DNA of 64,000 nucleotides from Forficula auricularia (taxonomy: Eukaryota; Arthropoda; Insecta; Dermaptera; Forficulidae), in NCBI GenBank assembly GCA_024734495.1, contig JALMQS010000055.1, positions 8,365,386 to 8,429,385 of the forward strand, given 5' to 3'. Below are positions 44,086 to 55,136 of this stretch, one piece after another. The notes beneath the pieces are model-generated. The model did no database searches, was not told where the DNA came from, and worked only from the letters and a program-made list of their open reading frames with translations. Every line of letters starts with the position of its first letter. The first letter of the stretch is position 1. The position numbers were made by a program, and so were the translations under genes.

Positions 44086-45002
44086 AACTCCTTATACAGG
44101 AAATATATGAAGCCATAGGCGAATATTATTAAAAACATAACGAGGCTACCAAATATTTATGTCATTTTTTTCATGAAAATATTATTTTACATAGATATTT
44201 AAAAATATCGATTCTCCAATACAAGACATGCTAAGAACCAATGTTATAAATCTCAAACTTAATTAGTTTCAAAAAGTGATTAAATTGAATTTTTTATTCT
44301 TGTAGGATCGAAATTGTTGCTTTGTGGTAAGAAGAAAATGAAACAAATAAAAATCCAGAATACAAAGGATACTTTTTATAGCTAATAACTTTACCGAGTT
44401 ATATTCTGTCTTCGGCTGTTCTTTCACTTATATTTAACGATCTTTTTAGGTGACGATTGCGATTAGTCTAGACAGCAACTAATGAGAAATAAAAGGGAAG
44501 GCAGCCAGCCATGGTCCACCACCAATCTCTACCCAGATGGCTGATCCGCTTGGTCTGCTTTATTGCTAGTATAAATGGAAACTTTGTTGAAAATCATTCC
44601 CAAATAAAAATTCATTTTAAATCCTACTAAAATTTTAATGGCCATTTTCAGAAAATATAATAAAAAAATAATCATTTTATGTCCGATGGAATTTCATAAA
44701 AGCTTTAATATTATGCCTTTCTTCGTCCATTTCGCAAAATTAAATCTTTAATGTTTTTATAATGTCATTTCCACAAGCAAATTAGACATGCAAGGAGTCT
44801 TTCAAAAGAGAAATGACGCTATGAACTTTGAGAGGATGTTGAGTTGAATACACTCGTAGGTGCTTAATATAGCTGAAAAATATTTGAATAAACAGCCCCG
44901 ACGGGAGGAGCCAGGAGGTAGTTACCCCCAGGCCCGGATCCAAAAGGGGCACTACTACTGTTAAATAAATTTTTGTACTACTAAAATCTATTACTTATTA
45001 TA
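44086..45002. other. AT-rich spacer with small GC-richer patch
   Basis: 44440-44580 is less AT-rich (GGCAGCCAGCCATGGTCCAC). No gene, RNA or shared repeat was identified. Confidence 0.4.
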
Positions 45003-45242
45003 AATGAGGGGTTCAAAAGCAGAGTGGACCAACCCACAAATCTCATTTTCGCTGTTAAACCTCTATAATCAAATAGGTTTTTGATCAAATTAAATAGACA
45101 GAATGGTCCGAACTTAGTTTTTAAACGTCCTTCTAGATTATACAACGGGTACCAATTTTGCCCCGAACCTTTGCATCTATTTTGCAGGATTTCTAATAAA
45201 AAACAAAAAATGGAATGGTCCACTCTGCCTTTGAAATCCTCA
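45003..45242. mobile_element. MITE, 240 bp
   Basis: AAAAGCAGAGTGGACCA near the left end and TGGTCCACTCTGCCTTT near the right end are inverted, extended by GAGGGGTTC / GAAATCCTC. The target duplication is unclear. Confidence 0.75.
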
Positions 45243-45805
45243 AATAAAAATATAAAATAGCAAAATTAGGTAACAAAGCATATCAAGTTACGGATTTATT
45301 TATTTGTTAAATAAAAAAATATTTTACAAATTGAAATATGTAGTACTTTTATTTCTCCCAGCATTGAGGGACCCGCTGGTTTCATTTTGCCCCAGCGCCT
45401 GTGAATACCTAATCTAGAAAATTTTAATCATTTTTTTTAATTTGACATGGATTATACAAACCGAAAAATTCTATATATCATCAAAAATATATCTTTAATT
45501 TTGTGGGAATGTGTGAGGGTTATAAAAAATGTAGGCAAGGCCCAGGGTCCGTGGATCCTTTCCTTCTTATTAAATATTTATTAAAATATATTTTTATTTT
45601 AACACTTATTTTAAAAATTAAAAATACTAAGTATAAAAGTATGAAGTTCTAAATAATTATTTATTTGGCGAACCGCTTCAGAAGCTGGGTCCCAGGGTTA
45701 CATCCCTCTGAGTGTAGGACCATTATCATTATACTACATTATAAATTGTAATTGTGAAATAAATTTCTTTGTTGAAGGAAAAAATATACAAAATATCAAT
45801 TAATA
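45243..45805. other. AT-rich spacer, no gene seen
   Basis: It includes short GC-rich scraps (45360-45410, 45536-45560, 45680-45725) that look like transposon ends, but I could not pair them. Confidence 0.35.
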
Positions 45806-46143
45806 TCCTATACTACTAAAGCGCATTTGTGCCTGCCTCTGTATGTACCTATGTCCGTCCCCCAACAAAAACAGTCGTCATTGTTACCAATTTAAATGAA
45901 ATTATATATATATATATAATTAAGGTTTTGTCTGTAGGTACATTGGGGTGGTGTTCTGGGTGAGTTTCGGGGGGGGGGCGCGCCCCGCGCGGGGGGGGCC
46001 CAGGGGTCGTCATGGATACTAATTTAAATGAAATTATCTATATATATGAAATTAAGGTTTTGTCTGTACATTGGGGGGTGGGGGTCCAGGGGGCGAACCC
46101 TCTGGCTGGCAAGAGGGCCGCCGAAAGTGGCCCTTGCAGCTAG
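45806..46143 (+). mobile_element. Nonautonomous Helitron
   Basis: It starts with TC after an A (A|TCCTATACTACTAAAGCGC). It ends with hairpin GGGCC GCCGAAAGT GGCCC, six bases, then CTAG followed by T. These are the Helitron termini and the A/T target. Inside, GAAATTATATATATATA... and TTAAGGTTTTGTCTGT occur twice as a direct repeat. A G/C palindromic block (45968-46005) lies between them. No Rep/helicase. Confidence 0.8.
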
Positions 46144-46382
46144 TATTTTTATAAATTAATATAAATGAAATAAAATAGTATTTTATCTACATATATGTAT
46201 ACAATATAAAAATTCGCAATTAAATTATATTTAAACATGAAAACGATTTTTTCGCCTAGAGGTATAAAATTGAATATTTATAAGATAAAAAAAAAGTTGA
46301 ACAAATGAAAAATAATTTAGTAAATTTTTTGAGTCAAATTTCAAACATAAATTAAAAATAATAATTAATAAATTATAAAGAG

Positions 46383-46550
46383 TTTCGGCCTTGGCTGACT
46401 ACTTTGATTCCTTGGCTCATCGAAGAACAACTATCTAGCTCCTTTTTTACACATACTAAAATGAGACAAAGTCAATAACCTCCCTTAAAATTAATTTACA
46501 CGAAATATGCGACATTCTTTCACTTTTACATTTGAGACAAGACCTTGATT
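46383..46550 (+). pseudogene. LINE-A C-terminal relic, heavily decayed
   Basis: TTTGATTCCTTGGCTCATCG translates to DSLAHRR, followed by degraded equivalents of the YRYY and IPPKA blocks. It aligns in order with 12970-13130. Multiple stops. Confidence 0.5.
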
Positions 46551-47960
46551 TCTAAAGGAAAAGTTTTTTTTCCTTTAGATACACCATTGGAATAGGTGTT
46601 CTCTAAAGAAAAGTAAATATTTCAGCCTAAAGCCTCATGCAAAATTTGGGGAATCAGATTATATTTAGATAAAAAATTTTAGGCCTATGAAAAAATTTCT
46701 TCCACTTTTTATGTTTCTGAATTTCTTGAATATTTTTGCAAACAAAGAAACAGAAAAATTGAAATTGAATTTTCATTATTTTTTAAATGCGATGAGCAGA
46801 AAATAATTATATATACGTTGAAGAAGGAGGCTGTCCAAAAATTTAAAAATTAAAAATGAGAGGAATTCATGGCAGGCTTCGTTTTCTGGCTGAATTCCTC
46901 TCTTTTTTAATTTATTAATTGTAAATTATTATGAATTATGATATGATTTATCATATTATAATTATGCTATATTACATAAATTATTGAAATTTGTTATGAA
47001 TCAACTGAATTTTAAATGTATTCAGATTTAAAAACATTACAAAATTGTAGATAAAAAAGTTGAAAATTCCAATTGAAATCTAAAATTGACTTATGACATG
47101 AAAACGACAAAAAATTGAACTTATCGAATTGAAACTGAATGAATGATCAACGACCATAGTGTTTTCTAGAGTTTTCTTCATATATTTTGTTATTTAAACA
47201 GTCAAAATGTATTTATTTATTTATTTACATAAAATAATAATTAATAGTATAATAAATAATTAAAATATAATTAAAATAAAAAAAATTATATAAGAATCAT
47301 TTATTTGGATGCAATAAGACATAATTCGACTTATGTGGATTCTTCCACGTGTTACCTAGCTACTACCCTGATCATGCGTATGAGACCATGATACACAAAA
47401 TTAAAATTGCGGATTTGGTTGTTGAGTTGTTATCAAAAGAAAAGTTTGGACTAAAACCATCTATATTTCCAAATTTTTAATGAGAAAATTTCATCATAAA
47501 ATTAAAATCTTCCTTACTTTGGCGTCTCTTACTCAACAGTGGTGTACTTTTATGTATATTACTTTAAATATACTACATAAATACTAGCACTGGGTCCATT
47601 TTAATCTTAATCTCTCACGACAAACGAGTGGACGTAGACGTTTCTCAAACAATAAAGTGGTCTACGAGACATGATGTTTCTGAAAGACTAATTTTTAGAT
47701 GGTTTGTTTCTATTATTATTACTTCACTCAAGTTCCTCTTGATTACTTATTCGTATTAATTGACATAAAAATGAACCTCAGGAGAGCAAGTTATAATGAA
47801 CATTTTTTGACTGGGACTCTCCGGTCCTAGCATCTCTTTTAATTACTGAGACTCTTTCGGGTTAATTCTGATGCCAAGATAGGGATTTATACCCGAAATC
47901 GAGGAAATTTAAGGATTAGCCTTATTGTGACGGGTGGCACCCAAAATCCCGACACAAGGA
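46551..47960. other. AT-rich spacer, no gene seen
   Basis: 46845-46905 contains a small inverted pair (GAGAGGAATTCA / TGAATTCCTCTC). Nothing coding was recognised. Confidence 0.45.
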
Positions 47961-47964
47961 TGCT

Positions 47965-48290
47965 GAAAAATATTCTCTTGAATAAAATAGATTTATTGAA
48001 TATTTATCTTTTTCATCACTCAAAAAGAGGATTTTCTTCAAGGCATGGCCCCCACATTTTAGTTTCGGGCCCAGAGCCTAAAATCTGAAGCGAGCTCCTT
48101 ATTATGGAATAAATATGTTTTTTTAATGAAGTGGAAAAATTTGGTCACCCTGCACATTTTTTTCTAACATACCCCCTTAAAAAAAATGTCACAGGTGCAT
48201 TTGGACCCCCCTTGCGGCGGCTATTCTTCAGGGTTTAAAAGGGGTCATGGAATATTCAATAAATCTATTTTATTCGAGAGAATTTTTTCA
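47965..48290. repeat. Foldback with decayed motif
   Basis: TTCTCTTGAATAAAATAGAT and ATCTATTTTATTCGAGAGAA are inverted arms. The centre includes GCCCAGAGCCTAAAATCTGA, shared with 57548-57570, and CGGCGGCTATTCTTCAGGG, the remnant of a minus-strand CCCTGAAGAAT motif. Confidence 0.6.
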
Positions 48291-48621
48291 CTATCTTTGG
48301 ACTGCCTTTCCATCAATTATCAATTAATATTTATTTTTTTGTTTTTATAATTTTGAAAGATTGTATAAGCTGAAGATGAGCTGAATTAGCCTGAAATACG
48401 CCTCAATAATATATATATATTTTTAAAAATATACAAGTTTTTTAATTATATAGAGTGAATAAAACAATAGAAAAATCAACAGGTACATATAGAATTATTC
48501 TAATAATAATAAATAAATATTATAAATAAAAAATGAAAATCCGTTTGCTTCAAGTGTCAAAAGAGTGATAAAGATTTCTTTTACCTAGACTGGAATTTAA
48601 TCCATTAGTGCGTGTCTGGAG

Positions 48622-48813
48622 ATGTCAGCTTCTGTTTTATCGGAGAGCTCTAGCGGTCTTGCGAGCCTTTTAAAGAAGCCAAGGTGCAGTCCATCAAATA
48701 GCCAAAGAAGGGCTAATCATGAGGATGAAGAAGCCTCGAGCAACCCAGCCAATGACGACATGGCTAAGCTACGTGCAAACGTGGAACCCAGAGAATTCTT
48801 CCACTCCAATTGA
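48622..48813 (+). CDS. Small open frame, 63 codons, doubtful
   Basis: An ATG with an in-frame stop 8 codons upstream encodes MSASVLSESSSGLASLLKKP, RCSPSNSQRRANHEDEEASS. It is serine-rich and hydrophilic, with less AT-biased codons than its surroundings. No family was recognised. It could be a first exon, a small protein or chance. Confidence 0.2.
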   Translation: MSASVLSESSSGLASLLKKPRCSPSNSQRRANHEDEEASSNPANDDMAKLRANVEPREFFHSN

Positions 48814-49305
48814 TCCACTAATTCTAACTCATTTAAAATATTAGTGTACGTATCTGGTAGCAACAATAAATTCGTCTCTCTCGTTAGACAACATATTTAG
48901 AAAATCATTGAAATTATTGAAATTCTCAACATTTTCTAAATGCCTGCTCTTTGCCTTATATTGCCTCTTTTTGAGCATTTAATAAATTAATCTCCGATCC
49001 AGTATAAACACCTCATCGCTTTAATTGAAATAAAATATTACTTATAAAATAATTAGCCTAGAATCAATGAACTCTACTGGTCTAATAAAAAACATAAAAT
49101 ATATTCATTTTTAAAAAATGTTTCACCTTCATTTAATATTTTTCAATTTCAAGTTTATCAATCCATTTATTATCTCACAATGGGATTTTTATGAGCGTGT
49201 TTGAAAAATTTATAAACCGAAACGTCATGTGTGCACTGCATTATTTTTAAAAATAAAAAATAAATAAATAACAATTCATTATTCGTGTCCATGATTAATA
49301 ATTAA

Positions 49306-49698
49306 AGGGACCGTATGTAGTTGAACTTGACTTTAAATTAAATACAAAATTTTTATTTAAATAGACCAAAAGTTTCGTTCGTGGTTCGCAACTTCTTCAG
49401 TGGCTCATTTATTAAACTTATCTTTCTAGGGTTTTGACTAAGATAAAAACCATTTTCTATGAGTATCTTTACAAATCACTCAATTTTATCAAATGTTATG
49501 TTTTATATTATTTGATAAAATTGAGTGATTTGTAAAGATACTGTTTAAAAATGGTTTTTCTTTTAGTCAAACCCCCAGACAGATAAGTTTAATAAATGAA
49601 CCACTGAAGAAGTTGCGAACCAGGAACGAAACGTTTGGCCTATTTAAATACAAACTCTGTATTTAATTTAAAGTCAAGATCAACTACATACGGTCCCT
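49306..49698. mobile_element. TTAA-flanked foldback with two hammerhead-like motifs
   Basis: AGGGACCGTATGTAGTTGA and TCAACTACATACGGTCCCT are the ends, each flanked by TTAA (49302-49305, 49699-49702) as in piggyBac targets. It is palindromic almost throughout, with loop near 49497-49510. Plus 49606-49639 is CTGAAGA, A, GTT...AAC, GAAACGTTTGG. The minus motif at about 49415-49371 is CTGAAGA, A, GTTGCGAACCACGAAC, GAAACTTTTGG. Confidence 0.8.
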
Positions 49699-49703
49699 TT
49701 AAT

Positions 49704-50282
49704 ACTTTATTTTAATGTTTATTAGTAATTCAGTTTATGCTAAATAAAAAACATTCGTGAGCTAAGCACAACAGAATATTTTTAAAAATTATATACCTAC
49801 GACGTTTAGCCCTCTATTTTTTGTGACATTGTTATTAAGATTATCAGTATAGATGACCAAAGAAAAGTAGAAATGACAAAAATGAGTAAGGTCCGTCAAG
49901 AAGAATTAGTCTGCATTCAGTGGAACAGCTGGATGCCAGAATCTCGATCCTCTGTTGGATCTACTTTCATTTCTGAAAAAACGACGTAGGATTCTTGATG
50001 TCTAAAAGGAAATCCGTTGGAATTGATGATGAATCACTCACACAGGTCAACGATCCAATGAGATGCGTGATGTTCATTATTAAATTATTATTAACTGATC
50101 CAGAGGGTCAGAGAGAAAATTGTATATGGAATGAAATTGTGTCTTTTCCTCATTTAAAGAAATTTTCAATGTCTTTTTATAGGATTCCGTTTGAACAAAA
50201 AATAGAACCCTATTAGTGTTGATATACGTAATGTCTGTGTGTCTGTATCACCATCCGCCAAAGATTATAGTCCGTAAAGGTA
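49704..50282. other. Spacer with unassigned 73-codon frame
   Basis: 49850-50216 is slightly less AT-rich. The plus frame 49995-50216 (MSKRKSVGIDDESLTQVNDP) has no recognisable family. Confidence 0.3.
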
Positions 50283-50640
50283 ATCAACTGGTGTGGTCAC
50301 CACATGACTTTCACATTAGTTTCCCCCGAGGGGTGAACCGCGACCTAATAGCGTGTACACCTACTTCCACTTTCATTTTCAACTAGAAGACAATAGATGA
50401 AGGGTCATTATCTAATGAATTCCAAAATAATTCCACATAATTTCAAAGAGGTAAATACCTAATTCCAATCGCGGTTCACCCCTCGGTTTCCCCCTTATTT
50501 GGAATCATCACGACACTCCTAATTTACACCCTCTTCCTTTATTTTCATTGGATTAAAATTTATACACTAATAACTTATGAGAGTTGATAAGTAGGTAGAC
50601 CAATTTTTAAAAAAAATTATTTTCTTTATTTCTACATACT
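50283..50640. repeat. rep-E copy, split by a MITE
   Basis: TCAACTGGTGTGGTCACCAC on the left and AATCATCACGACACTCCTAA on the right are contiguous in the copy at 6555-6640. The MITE at 50328-50485 lies between. Confidence 0.7.
50328..50485. mobile_element. MITE with 9-bp target duplication (copy 2 of 3)
   Basis: Ends GAGGGGTGAACCGCGA and TCGCGGTTCACCCCTCG. Exact 9-bp duplication GTTTCCCCC (50319-50327, 50486-50494). Confidence 0.9.
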
Positions 50641-51510
50641 TATTGTCTGAATGTTGTAGCAAAATATTTATTCATTTGAGAAAACATTCCATTTTTAGAA
50701 TTGTTATTTAATGATGGATAAAAATACATGTGTACTTTGAATGGGAGGCTTGGCACCGGGTCGTCCCGTGATAACTGCTGTAGCAACGCAAGGGGCAAGC
50801 AACCAAGCCAATGGATTACATGACGAGAGGCTCTTGTAAAATTAGCTTAGAGCTTCGATCTTAAAGGCTGCTTTATCTTGATACAAGTGCTTAAGCAGGA
50901 GAGGAGAAAGCCAGCCTGACCTACGCTAATGCCTGGGTGCACGCAAAGTCATGTTTTACCCGCCACGTCGACATCCGACCAGGATACGTGACAGACAACA
51001 CGTTGGGTTTTTTCAAGAGATTTTTAGGGGTAATTGGTGGGGGGTTTCTTCATGGCTGGTTCTGGAAACAAATGTGCATAAGAGGACCACTGGCAGACAG
51101 AAATTAAAATATTTTAATAATTAAGGAAGATTCGAAAATGGACCAGCGCACTCGTTTGACTTGATAGAAATTAGACTAACTCCTTTCTATTCAATTAGTT
51201 CTAGGATTCGTTTTCGTTTTGCCCAACGCAATTTCTAGAAGAGTTCATTCATACTTGAGTGCTTGTTGATCGATGGCAAAATTACTGCAGAAATCATCTA
51301 AGAAATCACGAGATCTACTAACTTCAAACTGTAATAAAGAGTAATCAATGTGGTTGTCCTAAATATATGTAAATATTTATTTATTTTCGACGATAAAAGC
51401 CTTAATAAATTTGTTACATATATAGTAAACATAAACATTATACACATCATAATGAAAAGCAGAGAGATATTATAGGTAATATTGTAAGTCAAAATAAAAG
51501 GGAGGTTTTT
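50641..51510. other. GC-richer unique-looking DNA, no gene recognised
   Basis: 50740-51060 is among the least AT-rich stretches (GGCACCGGGTCGTCCCGTGA, CGCCACGTCGACATCCGACC). No long frame exists. It is a candidate host regulatory or conserved noncoding segment. Confidence 0.4.
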
Positions 51511-51909
51511 ATTTCTTTTTGTAATGATATTGATATAAGAAACTGTACCACAAAGGTAATACCTGCTGTTGTCCGGGGTGGTCTATTGAATAGTGAAAAG
51601 AAGAAGAAATTTCAGGAATTGGGTCGGAGTTGAAGGTATGTGTGAATGCGGATCTTGGAAGACTTGGTAGTCGGAAAGACGGAGAGGGAAGCGAGTTCCA
51701 CAGTCTCTAGAAGTCATATGGATAAACGAACTGGTGAATGCGTTTTTCGGTTAGTACAAGGTGGAGCACAAGTCGCGCAACCCAAAGTTCAAATGCGTAG
51801 CAAAAAATAAAAAAATATAGTTATGGAATTTGGAATCGCGCGAGTGGCAACCCTGATCTTCGAAATGAAAGTTGGTGGAACTCGCTAGTACACGCGGTTC
51901 GTTCTTTGC

Positions 51910-52064
51910 GATAGGTGAAACGCAATTGGAATTAGGTGTACACCGTCTTTGGAATTACTTTGGAATTCATTAGATAATCTATTGTCATCTATTGTCTTCT
52001 ACTTGGAAATGACAGTGGAAGTGGAAGTAGGTGTACACAAATTTAGGTCGCGGTTCACCCCTCG
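51910..52064. mobile_element. MITE with 9-bp target duplication (copy 3 of 3)
   Basis: Ends GATAGGTGAAACGCAA (diverged) and TCGCGGTTCACCCCTCG. Exact 9-bp duplication GTTCTTTGC (51901-51909, 52065-52073). It is inside the mariner-like element. Confidence 0.85.
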
Positions 52065-52088
52065 GTTCTTTGCAACGGTTTATGTGTT

Positions 52089-52293
52089 GAAAGTTCAAAA
52101 ATGCTAAACGAATTTTCGTTGTCCGTGGTTATTTTCGCACAAACTCTAACCGTAAAGTTCAAAATGAATTTGAAACCGAATTTCCAGGAGTACCAGTGCC
52201 AAACAAGTCAACAATAAAGTGTCTGGTCTATAAATTCAAACAAATGGGGAATCCCGCGCCGGATGTTAATAAAAGTCTTCAGAAATATGATTA
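52089..52293 (+). pseudogene. DUF4817-like helix-turn-helix of a transposase
   Basis: Translation NAKRIFVVRGYFRTNSNRKV, QNEFETEFPGVPVPNKSTIK, CLVYKFKQMGNPAPDVNKSL then a stop. The 'F-x-x-x-F-P-x-x-x-x-P-x-x-x-T-I-x-x-L-V-x-K-F-x-x-x-G' pattern is DUF4817, an insect transposon DNA-binding domain. The catalytic domain is absent. Confidence 0.7.
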
Positions 52294-52599
52294 ATGGTAC
52301 AAAGCGCTGTGGAACATTTATTGTAACTTTTTGATGTTATTGTATGTTTTGAGTTAAATAAATTTTTTTTATTAGATTTGGTCTTGAATTTTTGACGAAC
52401 TGGGTTAAGAAACTTTTCTGCCCCACCATGTATCTAATTTAATCGCGAAGGGCTGTTGAGTGTTTGGAAATAGTGTCTTCCCCGCCAATGATTCTTTAGG
52501 GGGTATTATTTGATTTAATCTCGAATGTAAGGGAAAGTCGTGTGGCATATAATCAGATGATTCTTCCTATAGCGATATAACCTTTGGTGAACCCTGACT

Positions 52600-54050
52600 T
52601 TGGTTATGATTGCTGCCATCTCTGTCTTCCAATTACCGGCGTTGAATCCTGAGATCATGCAGTACATATCGTCCGTCAAGGTACTCAAAATACTTGTCTG
52701 AAATATTTATTAGTTTACTATTGCTCTATAAATTGTATTTTTTGTCATTTTCAGTTTAAATTAGTCTCTTTGTACGGATGACAAGAAACAGTTTTCAATT
52801 TTGTCAGCTCCATTCTTTAATAACAAGTTCCGCATGACTCGATCGCGATTCCTTACAAAAACTCGGTATTCTCTTTGAATGATTTGAGAAATTTTTCCCT
52901 AATCACTTGTAAAATACATGAAACAACAAATGAAAACAGTAGTTGTCTAGGTGTTTGTTTGTAAAAATACTTGATTAGTTTTTTGCACTCGCGGTCAAGT
53001 CACTCGTTAAAAACGCATCATATTCAATTTCTAAAGCATTAGCGGTTCCAATAAAAACCTGTTCGAAGACAAAAAAAAATCCGAGCCGCTATTCCAGTTT
53101 TTCAATTGATCGAACAAATTACTCTTACAAAGTAATATTTATGAATAATTATAGTAGATCACAAAGTTTTAATTTGCCTTTTTTTATATCTACTTGTGGT
53201 AAAATCTAAACTCTCTTGCAAATTGGTTTGTTAATCATGTTTAATAAATCATTTAATTTTTTATTTAGTTACTTATTTTTTTATTTTTTGAAATTATTTT
53301 CTATTTAATTTCGTGTTAGAGTTTTTTATAGTGGAAAATGACTTTAAAAGTTTCCTCTTCGAACTTCTTAAATTTAATTATTCGAGGAAAAAGTGTTTGT
53401 AGTTTTGGTGAATTAAATAAACTGATGTGCCCATCCACATGACTTTACCATACTTCTGGACCTTCTCTTATATTTAATATTTAATAAAATCATTTATAAT
53501 CATTAAAGAAAGAAACCCCCCTTTTAATTTTGGGACTACTAGCATTTGAACATTTTAACATCTTTTAAATACGGAACTAGGGGGATATGGCATATGGCTT
53601 CAAGTATTTTTGTGTGAAAATTTTATCATTCTAATAATGACCCTCCCTTGAGCTCATTTTCACACGGAGAGTCATTTGCGTAAGGTCGTAGGTATAAGGT
53701 GTAAATGAAAAATTTCGAAAAATAAAAACTACCTACTAAGTGATAATGAGTTAATCACATTTTATAGCTTAGTACGAGAAAAAAAGGTTGATAATAGCTG
53801 CATTAGTTTATTTAATCAGTAAGCCCTGGATACAGGCGAAACGGTCGAAATCACACAAAAATATTCCAAAAATTTTTTTATCTATAATGTTAAGTTTTAA
53901 TTTATAAAAATGTGAAAATTTCGTTTTAAAAATATTTTCCTAAACTATGTGCTTTAATCATGTGAAAAACAAATCTTTTGACAATACTATATATAATAGC
54001 CTAGATTAATTTGTAACAACGCTGAGAGAATTTTCTTTAAAAAAATTACC
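52600..54050. other. AT-rich spacer with a rep-B scrap
   Basis: 53425-53455 (GCCCATCCACATGACTTTAC) is a minus-strand rep-B end. CTGGATACAGGCGAAACGGT near 53830 faintly resembles a hammerhead 3' half. No gene was recognised. Confidence 0.45.
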
Positions 54051-54052
54051 CT

Positions 54053-54122
54053 CTTGCCTAGAATCGAACCGACGAACTCTTGAACTAAGGGCATCAGCTC
54101 TAGACATTACACCAATACAACA
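54053..54122 (-). repeat. tRNA-like SINE head or tRNA pseudogene
   Basis: The minus strand has TTGGTGTAATGTCTAGAGCT (A-box-like) and GTCGGTTCGATTCTAGGC (B-box). The acceptor stem does not pair well, so it is not a functional tRNA. Confidence 0.5.
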
Positions 54123-54194
54123 TTAATATTTATATCTTGATTTCTGTTACTAAAACTATATATTTTTTATTTAGACTTTGTGTAGAGATAATAT

Positions 54195-54562
54195 TGTATT
54201 CATTTGAACTCGAATGAAAATGAAAAAACACCAATAGATTTTAAATCAAGAAACATTAAATATATATTAATTAACGAGGCAAATTTGAAATATAATTGTA
54301 ATTTGGACTCGAATTTTGAAATGAAAGACTCTAATTCATTTTAAATTAAGAAACATTAAATATATTGATAATTATTCTTCCCCCCCCCCCCCCTCCCTCG
54401 CTACTCAAAAATTAAAGAGGCAAAACTTTTAAGAGACGATGTATTTTCGGTAGTATACGGGTATACATTTGGAGTGTGGTTTTTTAAGAGGAATAAAATT
54501 TTTGGACCGAGACGCTGCCCGCCAGGGCACCAACCCAGGCACGCACGAAAAGCTCGTTCTTC
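54195..54562 (-). repeat. rep-I copy (minus)
   Basis: Reverse complement of 19060-19520: TTTGGACTCGAATTTTGAAA, C-tract at 54378-54392, ACATTTGGAGTGTGGTTTTT, GGACCGAGACGCTGCCCGCC. A poly(A) at 54583-54600 follows. Confidence 0.6.
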
Positions 54563-54739
54563 AAATAATTAGGTAGTGTTAATAAAAAAAAAAAAAAAAA
54601 TTTGAACTAGTATACACTGACAGACAGACACACATTTTAGCGCCAGTAATAGAGTCCCGTTTTACCATATTTTTGGGGCTTTGTGATTACCACTGCTCAA
54701 AAAAGTTTCAGCAATACAAAGTCGCAAAAATTCAAGAAT

Positions 54740-54975
54740 TTAATTGAAAGTAATGGAAGGCAGCCCAGGGGTAGTGAGGAAAAAACAATCAAGGGATCAA
54801 TGAAGGCAAAAATTCATTGACCCCTTGAAACCCTGAAGAAGGAGGGAAGAATCCTCCGAAACGTCAGCTTGAAAGGAAAGGAGGAAGGAATCCAATTAAT
54901 TACACCTTATTTGGATATATGTTAATTTTTTCTTTCCTCACTACCCCTAGGCTGCCTTCCATTACATTCAATTTA
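54740..54975 (+). mobile_element. MITE with well-preserved hammerhead-like motif
   Basis: Termini GTAATGGAAGGCAGCCCAGG and CTAGGCTGCCTTCCATTAC are inverted over about 33 bp. Plus 54833-54866: CTGAAGA, A, GGAGG GAAGAAT CCTCC, GAAACGTC. Stem II is perfect and the site is GTC, the best hammerhead cleavage triplet. Confidence 0.8.
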
Positions 54976-55136
54976 AAGTTCTACCAGTCCGCCTCTCTCC
55001 AGAGAAAATTTCGTGCAAATAAATTCAATAATTTAACTAGATAGAAGTACATCTAGCTTTTGGACTATTGAATGTACGTACCCCTTACTGATGAAATTTT
55101 GATTTAAAAGAAGATAATTTCAAAAAAGGTTATAAA

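Larger units (their letters stand above)
51757..52430 (+). mobile_element. mariner/Tc1-like element with TA duplication
   Basis: Left CAAGGTGGAGCACAAGT and right (inward) CATGGTGGGGCAGAAAAGT are inverted termini about 30 bp long, flanked by TA (51755-51756, 52431-52432). It carries only the DNA-binding end of a transposase and a nested MITE. Confidence 0.8.
51511..52580 (-). pseudogene. LINE-A 3' end split by a mariner-like element
   Basis: Minus strand: decayed IPPKA-like and KHSTALRD/QQPFAIKLD blocks (52580-52433), interruption, then NRKTHSPV, the SRDxxxSLP block and RIHTYL (51756-51560), then a 3' UTR. The order equals that of LINE-A at 57826-58230. Several stops and shifts. Confidence 0.65.

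Noticed and set aside
45680..45740. tRNA-like string with GGGTTACATCCC
   Set aside because: Only a B-box-like piece is visible. No A-box spacing or cloverleaf could be drawn with confidence.
48366..48400. CTGAAGATGAGCTGAATTAGCC followed by TGAAATACG
   Set aside because: The layout is reminiscent of the motif, but stem II barely pairs and stem III is absent.
53825..53860. CTGGATACAGGCGAAACGGTC as a further hammerhead-like motif
   Set aside because: Core bases are changed at several positions and the hairpin is too short.
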